The notes under the pieces: model-generated
The model's database searches: none
Told to the model about the DNA's origin: nothing
Seen by the model: the letters and a program-made list of their open reading frames with translations, nothing else
In this document: in pieces, positions 1 through 5,404 of the stretch
Numbering within the stretch: position 1 is the first letter of the stretch
Layout: each line of letters begins with the position of its first letter
Virus record (IMG/VR): IMGVR_UViG_3300046817_000760
Location: 1-56,899 of that record
Origin: a virus
Length of the DNA stretch: 56,899 nt
Direction: 5' to 3' (one strand)
Translations under genes and position numbers: made by a program

Positions 1-127
1 CTGCCGCGCGTGCGCAAGGCCTGGCTTGTGGTGCTCGTCTCGACGCCGGGCCGCGTCTCGACGCCGGGCCGCGTCTCGACGCCGGGCCGCGTCTCGACGC
101 CGGGCCGCGTCTCGACGCCGGGCCGCG
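1..127. repeat. 127-bp direct terminal redundancy (left copy)
   Basis: Bases 1-127 are identical to bases 56773-56899. The identity stops exactly at 127, a typical assembler k-mer length, so it most likely marks an artificial opening of a circular or circularly permuted molecule rather than a biological terminal repeat. The unique length would then be about 56,772 bp. Confidence 0.9.
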
Positions 128-136
128 TCTCGACGC
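37..136. repeat. Tandem array of an 18-bp unit
   Basis: GTCTCGACGCCGGGCCGC is repeated five times exactly from 37 to 126 and then partially to 136. The same array forms the right end of the window because of the terminal redundancy. Translation gives an (RRRAAS)n peptide from 26 that I regard as spurious. The array sits in a long gene-free region spanning the circle junction (56242 through 396), so it may be part of a cis site for packaging, resolution or replication. Confidence 0.9.
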
Positions 137-396
137 TCAGCTCGAAAGCACGCCGCGCACGTAATCATTAGGGAAATCGGCCCAATCCCGACCCGAACCG
201 GCCTACGTATCACGTTTGAGCCTATGTATCACGCGTGAGACCTATGGCGAGGCGTGTCTCTCGCGCCTAGCCGGAACATGAGCACGACCGAGCTCTTTCA
301 GTGTCCCACCCCACCGAAAGTGCAGATAGGCACGCATTCCCGGTGCAAGGTCGTGCATGATTATCTTGTCACCGAGACACGAAACGGAGCCCGACC
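137..396. promoter_or_regulatory. Gene-free region upstream of the first operon, with short direct repeats
   Basis: No convincing gene lies here. Two near-identical 19-20 bp units, CCTACGTATCACGTTTGAG (202-220) and CCTATGTATCACGCGTGAGA (221-240), are followed by a truncated third start, CCTATGG (241). Spaced direct repeats just upstream of an operon suggest an operator or activator site. TAATCATTAGG near 163-175 also occurs beside the iterons at about 5356. No clear sigma-70 promoter was found. Confidence 0.45.
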
Positions 397-546
397 ATGA
401 ACCCCGCCATCTTGAAGCCCCTCGACCACGTTGCTCTTCTCCTCACCCTCAAGCCCGCAAAGACCGCCGAAGGCCGCAAAGTCCAAGAGCGCGTCTTGTT
501 CCGAGTCGAGGTTGCCATGTGGATCAACGAAATGAAGGCGGTCTGA
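397..546 (+). CDS. Small hypothetical protein (49 aa)
   Basis: ATG at 397 follows a purine-rich CGGAG. The reading frame ends one base before the ATG of the next gene (548), the tight packing expected of a real phage operon. The protein is basic with a hydrophobic N-terminal half (MNPAILKPLDHVALLLTLK). No family is recognised. It is the first gene of the 0.4-1.7 kb cluster. Confidence 0.6.
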   Translation: MNPAILKPLDHVALLLTLKPAKTAEGRKVQERVLFRVEVAMWINEMKAV

Positions 547-547
547 A

Positions 548-730
548 ATGTCTCTCAAACTGTCTACCGTCTCTGTCTCTGTCTCTGATGCCATCTCCGC
601 CCTCAAAGGTTGCCCACGAGAGTGGAACGAAGATGCAGGGACCTACGTGTTCACGCTGCCGCTGGGCAGCAAAGCGACCCTCTCCGGCAACGCTGCCGAA
701 GTGTCTGCAGTCCTGAAAGGAACCAAGTGA
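548..730 (+). CDS. Small hypothetical protein (60 aa)
   Basis: It starts one base after the preceding stop and its TGA overlaps the ATG of the next gene (TGATG at 728-732), so translation is probably coupled. The sequence is Ser/Val-rich with no recognised motif. Confidence 0.65.
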   Translation: MSLKLSTVSVSVSDAISALKGCPREWNEDAGTYVFTLPLGSKATLSGNAAEVSAVLKGTK

Positions 731-918
731 TGGACCCCGTATCAATCACCTTTAACAGCAGCGTCCGCACGGGCAACGTGTCCGTGAAGGAAGCGATCGC
801 CAAGCTTGCTGGCTACACCAGCTACGTCTCGGGGAAGTACCGCAAGGGTAGCGATTACGCCGAAGTCTGCGGCTCACTCGAGTCCCGGTCTTTCATCCGC
901 CGCGCACTCACGAAGTAA
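730..918 (+). CDS. Small hypothetical protein (62 aa)
   Basis: The ATG at 730 overlaps the upstream stop codon, which fixes the start and implies coupling. The protein begins MDPVSITFNSSVRTGNV and contains YTSYVSGKYRKGSDYAE. No recognised domain. Confidence 0.65.
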   Translation: MDPVSITFNSSVRTGNVSVKEAIAKLAGYTSYVSGKYRKGSDYAEVCGSLESRSFIRRALTK

Positions 919-981
919 TCAAACCTCTGCTCCCCACGGGGAGTCTTGGTTTGCGTACATCGCAAGGAAAGTAGTACTCAA

Positions 982-1374
982 GTGGAACTGAACATCACTC
1001 GTTTCGTCCGCAAGCACTCTGACTGTATGGCCCGGTTCTCGGACTCGATTGCCAACAGCGGACTCCAGAACATCGGTGCCGTTACGTGGCGCAATGCCAT
1101 GGCTGCCATGGCCGACGAGTCCGAGTGGTTGTGCTCCGACCTAGAGGCGCTCCACGCCTATTTTGCAGGCTTTGGAGCGTGGGAACGCGCGGAACTGGAG
1201 GCGATGAGCGGACAGGAACTGAACGCCCTCTTGGTCCAGTTCATCGCTGGCGAGTATCAGAACTACACCGATGCTCGCGAGCAAGGCCGCAAGGCATTCC
1301 GTGAGTACCGTGAGAACCAGGGAGGCAGTCTGTACGGCCATCGTGGCCGGTGGTTCTATCTCGCCAGCATGTGA
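982..1374 (+). CDS. Conserved phage protein of the 'NITRFV...GAWE' type (130 aa)
   Basis: I choose GTG 982 because AAGGAAAG (964-971) lies 10 bases upstream and because similar small phage proteins begin (M)ELNITRFV. The interior shows VTWRNAMAAM, a GAW segment and ELNALLVQFIAGEY, an arrangement I recognise from other tailed-phage genomes; its function is unknown. A longer start at 946 is possible but would add residues not seen in such proteins. Confidence 0.7.
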   Translation: MELNITRFVRKHSDCMARFSDSIANSGLQNIGAVTWRNAMAAMADESEWLCSDLEALHAYFAGFGAWERAELEAMSGQELNALLVQFIAGEYQNYTDAREQGRKAFREYRENQGGSLYGHRGRWFYLASM

Positions 1375-1383
1375 CAGCCTCGC

Positions 1384-1397
1384 GCGCGCTTGCGCGC
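1384..1397 (+). terminator. GC hairpin between genes
   Basis: GCGCGC-TT-GCGCGC forms a short perfect hairpin just after the stop at 1374. There is no T-tract, so it may be a transcript-processing or pause site rather than a classical terminator. An almost identical hairpin lies at 2708-2722. Confidence 0.4.
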
Positions 1398-1465
1398 TCA
1401 CCAGAGTGTCTAAGCCACGGCTCGGACCCTCCGATGAGCTCACTAGCTCGGAAGGAAGCCCCACC

Positions 1466-1735
1466 ATGTTCGCCCATATCATCACTCAGTCCGCCCTCAC
1501 GTCTGCACTCGGCTCGCTCTACTGCGAGGCAGTGGCGGAACAGTGGGACCTGCCTCTCGACGTCCGCTTGTGCATCGATGGCGAGACGTGGACCTTACGC
1601 TCGGGAGACGTCTCTTTCGACACGTATCACTCGGCCCTTTGCGGGGCAGGGGAACTGGACGGGGAGACCATTCTCGCGGACCTTGCGGCCGACTTGCTCG
1701 CCCAGTGCGAGGAACAGGCCGCTGAAATAGAGTGA
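1466..1735 (+). CDS. Small acidic hypothetical protein (89 aa)
   Basis: ATG 1466 is preceded by GGAAGG at good spacing; the open frame extends upstream to 1271 only through the previous gene. The product is acidic (pI clearly low from its D/E-rich C-terminus, ILADLAADLLAQCEEQAAEIE). No family recognised. A small hairpin-rich gap (1736-1865) follows. Confidence 0.65.
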   Translation: MFAHIITQSALTSALGSLYCEAVAEQWDLPLDVRLCIDGETWTLRSGDVSFDTYHSALCGAGELDGETILADLAADLLAQCEEQAAEIE

Positions 1736-1903
1736 AGTGCTCATGCGAGCGCAGCGCATGTGTACGCAACTTAGGCGCACTCCTGCGCACCCCACACACT
1801 CAGACTTTTGCCGCTAGCGGACCCCAGTGAACATTCATTCACTGCAGTCCGGTGCCTGCAAAACACCCCAAGATTTTTTGACCCAACTACTGGAGTTCAC
1901 CCC

Positions 1904-2134
1904 ATGTCTAAGCCGTACCAAGGCCACAAGAGTTACAACGCTTGGAACGTGTGTCTCTGGCTTTTCAATGACGAAGCCTTGTATGGCCTAGTCCGCGACA
2001 GAGTCCAAGGATCGGACAATCTAGACGAAGCCGCAGAACACCTTTACGAGGACCTAGAAGGACGCTCCACACCTGACGGTGTTCCGTACACAAAGAGCAA
2101 CATTCGTCTCGCACTTCGCGGCGAGAAAAAGTAA
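1904..2134 (+). CDS. Small conserved phage protein (76 aa)
   Basis: ATG 1904 follows CTGGAG and a type B leader (1866). The N-terminus YQGHKSYNAWNVCLWLFNDEALY matches a pattern (K-S-x-N-A-W-N-V-x-L-W) seen in a family of small phage and plasmid proteins of unknown function. The gene is the first downstream of a hairpin-rich gap and ends 27 bases before the next gene. Confidence 0.7.
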   Translation: MSKPYQGHKSYNAWNVCLWLFNDEALYGLVRDRVQGSDNLDEAAEHLYEDLEGRSTPDGVPYTKSNIRLALRGEKK

Positions 2135-2161
2135 CCCCAAGATTTTTCAGGAGTAAGACAC

Positions 2162-2701
2162 ATGACTACCTTTCAAGAGTTCTGCACTGACAACGCGCTG
2201 ACCATGACGGCCAAGTACGTGGGCATTCGAGCCGACAAGCGGTCCACGCACAAGCCCAACACACGTGAACTAGCCGAACCGTGGCAACACTTTCTCTGGG
2301 CTTGCACACTCGAGTATCAGGGCCGCACGTACACGACAGAGTACAGACTCGGACTCGGCCACTGTACCAAAGGCAGGACCCACAAAGTACCTTGTGAGAT
2401 CGTGACAAACGATATTGCTCGCGCACTCAAGCCTTATGGTCGCATCGCGATAGCAGACGTGGAAGGGTACGTCACCCCTACGGCTCCTAGTCTAGTGGAC
2501 GTACTTGGCTCGCTTACAAGCGACGCTAGCGCGGCCCTGCACTGCAGAGACTTCGAGGATTTCTGCAACGAGTATGGGTACGATACGGACTCACGAGCCG
2601 CAGAGAAAGTGTACGCCGCTTGCACGCAAGTACACTTCGAGTTGTACAAGCTTCTAGGTGGGGGTCTGTACGAGACACTCCTAGCTTGCTCAGAAGAGTG
2701 A
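2162..2701 (+). CDS. Conserved phage protein of unknown function (179 aa)
   Basis: The start at 2162 is preceded by CAGGAGTAAG and a type B leader. The central W(x)CTLEYQGRTYTTEYRLGLGH strand pattern and the C-terminal DVLGSLTSDASA...FEDFCNEYGYDTDSRAAEKVY segment are typical of a protein found in many unrelated tailed phages. Its role is not known to me. It is followed by a GC hairpin (2708-2722). Confidence 0.75.
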   Translation: MTTFQEFCTDNALTMTAKYVGIRADKRSTHKPNTRELAEPWQHFLWACTLEYQGRTYTTEYRLGLGHCTKGRTHKVPCEIVTNDIARALKPYGRIAIADVEGYVTPTAPSLVDVLGSLTSDASAALHCRDFEDFCNEYGYDTDSRAAEKVYAACTQVHFELYKLLGGGLYETLLACSEE

Positions 2702-2707
2702 ACTAGG

Positions 2708-2722
2708 GCGCGCTTTGCGCGC
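2708..2722 (+). terminator. GC hairpin after the 179-aa gene
   Basis: GCGCGC-TTT-GCGCGC immediately downstream of a stop codon. No T-run follows, so it may pause or process the transcript. It matches the hairpin at 1384-1397. Confidence 0.4.
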
Positions 2723-2778
2723 TCACTCAAGTTCCCAATGGGTATTTGAGTGAGTCTGCAAACCCAAGGATTTTTACC

Positions 2779-3057
2779 ATGCAAGCCTACGTACACACTA
2801 AGGTACTTGGACACTACGGGATGGACACTCTCGCTACCGTTAGCGTGGACGTCAAGGTCGCACTCTTGCCGTGGCAAGAACGTGGACTCCAGTTCACTCG
2901 CACGGGTTACGGGCCAAAGATTCCCACACCTTACATGGTGCGATTCAATGGCCGCTGGCGTCGCGTGTACTGCTGTATCTACAGCAACAGTGGTACCTGC
3001 TACATCGGCAAGTTCGGCGGGCAGGCCGAGTCCCTAATCGTTCAGATTGAACAGTAA
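2779..3057 (+). CDS. Hypothetical protein (92 aa)
   Basis: ATG 2779 lies directly after the type A leader (2761-2778), which fixes the start. The protein has alternating hydrophobic segments (LATVSVDVKVALL, YMVRFNGRWRRVYCCIYS) consistent with a small beta-fold. No family recognised. Confidence 0.7.
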   Translation: MQAYVHTKVLGHYGMDTLATVSVDVKVALLPWQERGLQFTRTGYGPKIPTPYMVRFNGRWRRVYCCIYSNSGTCYIGKFGGQAESLIVQIEQ

Positions 3058-3098
3058 TCGTCCAAGATTTTTTGACTGCAAACCCAAGGATTTTTCAA

Positions 3099-3320
3099 AT
3101 GGCAAAAGCACTAGTCCGATTCACGCGCGAGCACACGGTAATCCGCCCAGCCACGGTCTTGGAGACCCACAACTTCGACGGCACTGTCACGCACATCGCG
3201 GACATTCCCGAGGCACGTACGGTCTACGTGACCGGCGAGACACACACGTTCCGCTCGGCAAAGGATGCGCTCGCCTTCGTCAAAGCGATGGACGGTGCCG
3301 CAGATCTCGTCAAAGCCTAA
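3099..3320 (+). CDS. Hypothetical protein (73 aa)
   Basis: ATG 3099 follows a type A leader (3081-3098). Read in frame from 3072, the leader would add the peptide NPRIFQ, which I regard as non-coding. The protein begins MAKALVRFTREHTVIRP and ends in an alanine-rich helix. Unknown function. Confidence 0.7.
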   Translation: MAKALVRFTREHTVIRPATVLETHNFDGTVTHIADIPEARTVYVTGETHTFRSAKDALAFVKAMDGAADLVKA

Positions 3321-3336
3321 ACCCAAGGATTTTTCA

Positions 3337-3609
3337 ATGCCTGTATCCACGACCATAAACGAACGAAACCTATTGCTCGCCATCCTTCAGTCCGATTTCC
3401 AGGATGGCAAGGAACCCGTCATGCACGCTGTGTGGTCCGATGACCTATGTGGGACACACACTCGAGCTGCGACGCTGGGCAGCCTGGTCAAGAAAGGACT
3501 GGCTGGCCAGCATGGCAAAGGTAGCGAAGCCGTCTGCTGGCTGACTGAGGCAGGCGCCGAAGTGATCGCCAACGAAGTGACGGCATACCGACTCGAGTAC
3601 AAGCTCTAG
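3337..3609 (+). CDS. Small winged-helix-like hypothetical protein (90 aa)
   Basis: The start at 3337 abuts a perfect type A leader (3320-3336) that begins at the previous stop codon. NERNLLLAILQSDF...TLGSLVKKGLAGQ...VCWLTEAGAEVI looks like a small winged-helix fold with a 'LTEAG' wing, as in phage proteins that read 'T..GL..LVKKGLV'. A DNA-binding role is an inference. Confidence 0.65.
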   Translation: MPVSTTINERNLLLAILQSDFQDGKEPVMHAVWSDDLCGTHTRAATLGSLVKKGLAGQHGKGSEAVCWLTEAGAEVIANEVTAYRLEYKL

Positions 3610-3712
3610 CCCCTGGCCGCGCCCACAGTGCGCGCTTGCCACAGCACCCCAACTTTTGATGGAGTGTTGCGGCGAGCTCACACTCGAGTTCTCAACCCAA
3701 GGATTTTTCATC

Positions 3713-4081
3713 ATGACCATGACCATCGAAGCACTCGAGAACGTAGAAGAGACTGGCATTGACCCCAACAAGGATATCGCTCGCGTTCGAGCTGGCTTGT
3801 CCTTTGAAGCCCTACTGGCCGAGTGCCTAGACGGCGCCGACCACGATCGTGAGACTGGCTGGCACGATTACGTCGAGTACGTGGCTGCCCACGCTTTCCC
3901 CCGGTTCGGGTTCGAGTGCTGGGACGATGAAGCCAAGCGCTGGGATGCCTCCCTATGTGGGCACCAAGACCGCTCCAACTGCTTCGCCACTCGTGCCGAG
4001 GCAGAGGCAGAGCTCCCCCGCTTGGCTAGCGTGATGGGCTGCCCAGTGTCGAAGCTGCGCGTGTCCTGGCTCGACGTCTGA
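3713..4081 (+). CDS. Acidic hypothetical protein (122 aa)
   Basis: A type A leader (3694-3710) precedes ATG 3713; a second ATG two codons later (3719) could also be used. The product is acidic and contains HDYVEYVAAHAFPRFGFECWDD. No known domain recognised. Confidence 0.65.
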   Translation: MTMTIEALENVEETGIDPNKDIARVRAGLSFEALLAECLDGADHDRETGWHDYVEYVAAHAFPRFGFECWDDEAKRWDASLCGHQDRSNCFATRAEAEAELPRLASVMGCPVSKLRVSWLDV

Positions 4082-4103
4082 CTTTCAACCCAAGGATTTT
4101 TCA

Positions 4104-4283
4104 ATGACCAAGTACCGAGTCACGAAACTTTTCATCTCCGGCGCACTGCAAGGGCTGACCTACGTCGAAACCTTGCCTGCAGACCTGGCCGCGCGCTTCC
4201 CTATCGGCACGGTCGTCCGCAAGCCCATCGGCGGGTCTCCCTACCGCATCATTGCGAACGAGCTTTCCACGTCCAGCCAGTAG
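4104..4283 (+). CDS. Small basic conserved phage protein (59 aa)
   Basis: ATG 4104 directly follows a perfect type A leader (4087-4103). The protein begins MTKYRVTKLFISGALQGL, a pattern shared with short phage proteins of unknown role, and contains YVETLPADLAARFPIGTVV. Frame is intact to TAG at 4281. Confidence 0.65.
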   Translation: MTKYRVTKLFISGALQGLTYVETLPADLAARFPIGTVVRKPIGGSPYRIIANELSTSSQ

Positions 4284-4330
4284 CACTGACACGACTCTTC
4301 ACGCCAACTACCGCGCCACCGAAGGGTCAC

Positions 4331-4525
4331 GTGCTCGTTGTGCACAGCGAGCACAATCGCGCGTCGCACACGTCCATCGCCAAGCTGACGATATCGGACA
4401 CTCTGACCAGCTATGAGTTCACCCAACTTTGCCAAGACACGCTCCATGTAAGTGAAGCTCACATGCCCCCATCCAGGGATACCGTGATGTTGGGGTCTCA
4501 TTTCAACCCAAGGATTTTTTCATGA
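4331..4525 (+). CDS. Doubtful small ORF
   Basis: GTG 4331 opens a 64-codon frame that runs through the leader at 4505 and ends overlapping the next ATG. Composition is unremarkable and the last residues (FNPRIFS) are the translated leader, so this may be non-coding. If it is not a gene, the stretch 4284-4504 holds nothing else I can identify; an opposing frame (4241-4501, minus) is equally unconvincing. Confidence 0.25.
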   Translation: MLVVHSEHNRASHTSIAKLTISDTLTSYEFTQLCQDTLHVSEAHMPPSRDTVMLGSHFNPRIFS

Positions 4526-4698
4526 CCAAGCAACACATTCAGTCGCCCTACGGAACAACTCTCTGCGGGCTCAACCAAACGGCACGCAAGACATGGGGTC
4601 TTAAGACTTGTGAGGTGTGTGCTCGTATCAATGCCCGCGCTGACGAGCTGCGTCAGCAAGCCACGGACAGGGCTAAGACCAAGCTCCCTAACAGATAA
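4522..4698 (+). CDS. Small Cys-containing protein (58 aa)
   Basis: ATG 4522 follows the type A leader at 4505-4521. Contains TLCGLNQTARKTWGLKTCEVCARINARADEL split as a C...CxxC arrangement (C15, C30, C33), possibly a small zinc-binding knuckle, followed by a basic helix. Function unknown. Confidence 0.6.
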   Translation: MTKQHIQSPYGTTLCGLNQTARKTWGLKTCEVCARINARADELRQQATDRAKTKLPNR

Positions 4699-4716
4699 GC
4701 TGGGCGAGGCAGCCAG

Positions 4717-4890
4717 GTGAACACCCCGCCCAAGATCGTGAAGCGCGTGTACGGCTACGCCTACCCTCGCAACGGCAACTTTCACAATCCCACACCGCGC
4801 GTCGCATGGGACCTGTTCGTCAACGGCAAGCTCGTTGACTCGTTCCCTACCAAGCGCGAAGCACTAGCCGCCATTGCTTCATACAAGTGA
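4717..4890 (+). CDS. Small hypothetical protein (57 aa)
   Basis: GTG 4717 lies 18 bases after the previous stop with GCGAGG upstream. Aromatic and basic (VKRVYGYAYPRNGNFHNP), then WDLFVNGKLVDSFPTKREAL, which looks like a short beta-hairpin followed by a helix. No family recognised. Confidence 0.6.
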   Translation: MNTPPKIVKRVYGYAYPRNGNFHNPTPRVAWDLFVNGKLVDSFPTKREALAAIASYK

Positions 4891-4922
4891 TTCCTTCCCC
4901 AAGATTTTTTAGGAGTACCCCC

Positions 4923-5096
4923 ATGTCCCACAAGCTTCCCCGAATCCTGCACCCCCGCTTCATCGACGAGACTCTCGAACGAGCACCCAAAGGTGCGACC
5001 ACCCTACATGCCCTCTACTGCATACCCGAGGGGGAGAACGTTCGGGTCATCGAGGATTGGAACTGCCTCCTGCGGCCACAGGACAAGGCATCGTGA
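4923..5096 (+). CDS. Small hypothetical protein (57 aa)
   Basis: AGGAG 9 bases before ATG 4923 and a type B leader (4897-4910) fix the start. The protein begins MSHKLPRILHPRFIDETLE. It is the last leader-bearing gene of the cluster. Confidence 0.65.
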   Translation: MSHKLPRILHPRFIDETLERAPKGATTLHALYCIPEGENVRVIEDWNCLLRPQDKAS

Positions 5097-5097
5097 T

Positions 5098-5205
5098 GTG
5101 GTGGATGCAGCCATCTCCGTAGCTACCTTCGTACCCAACCACTACGGCGGGTATGACCGTGTCGCACCTGACCCCACCATGGTGGATAGGATTCTCTGGG
5201 GCTGA
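5098..5205 (+). CDS. Possible micro-protein (35 aa)
   Basis: GTG 5098 (or 5101) begins one or four bases after the preceding stop, with AAGG upstream. Encodes VDAAISVATFVPNHYGGYDR and ends ...VDRILWG. The tight spacing favours translation, but the frame is short and unrecognised. Confidence 0.4.
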   Translation: MVDAAISVATFVPNHYGGYDRVAPDPTMVDRILWG

Positions 5206-5404
5206 CCGCTCTGTAACCACCGGCCGTAACCGCTTTGGGGTCGCCTTTCCTGAATGATTCCGGGCTTGCACCGTTGTAACCGGTTTTCTGCACTATACTC
5301 TCTATATCCTCCACAGAACTTTTGGCTGTTTTGACGGTTACATGGTTACATGGTTGTAATCATTAGGTAAGTACCGGTTACAAAACGGTTACAACGGTTA
5401 CAAA
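5206..5404. repeat. Iteron-like GGTTACA/TGTAACC cluster; possible replication origin
   Basis: GGTTACA occurs at 5336, 5344, 5376, 5387 and 5396, plus GGTTGTAA at 5352. Inverted copies (TGTAACC or GTAACC) lie at about 5212, 5226 and 5275. The copies flank an AT-richer stretch (5284-5335, with TATACTCTCTATATCC). Clustered iterons and an AT-rich segment beside a prim-pol/SF3 helicase gene, in the gap between convergent genes, fit an origin of the P4 or theta-plasmid type. The last repeat overlaps the helicase stop codon. Confidence 0.6.

Larger units (their letters stand above)
1866..4910 (+). repeat. Family of about ten repeated gene leaders
   Basis: A conserved leader precedes successive small genes. 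Type A, AACCCAAGGATTTTTCA, places AAGGA as Shine-Dalgarno 6-8 bases before ATG: about 2761, 3081, 3320, 3694, 4087 and 4505. Type B, CCCCAAGATTTTT, often followed by a second GGAG: about 1866, 2135, 3061 (truncated) and 4897. Conservation reaches well beyond the Shine-Dalgarno core, so the element may also bind a protein or small RNA, or reflect gene duplication with the leader. Confidence 0.85.

Noticed and set aside
37-126. CRISPR-like repeat array
   Set aside because: Units are 18 bp, directly abutting, without spacers.
26-238. A frame of repeated RRRAAS residues across the 18-bp array
   Set aside because: It is an obligatory by-product of the tandem repeat; it has no supporting start signal or non-repeat domain.
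4331-4525. A confident small gene here
   Set aside because: It reads into the leader repeat and shows no known pattern; listed only at low confidence.
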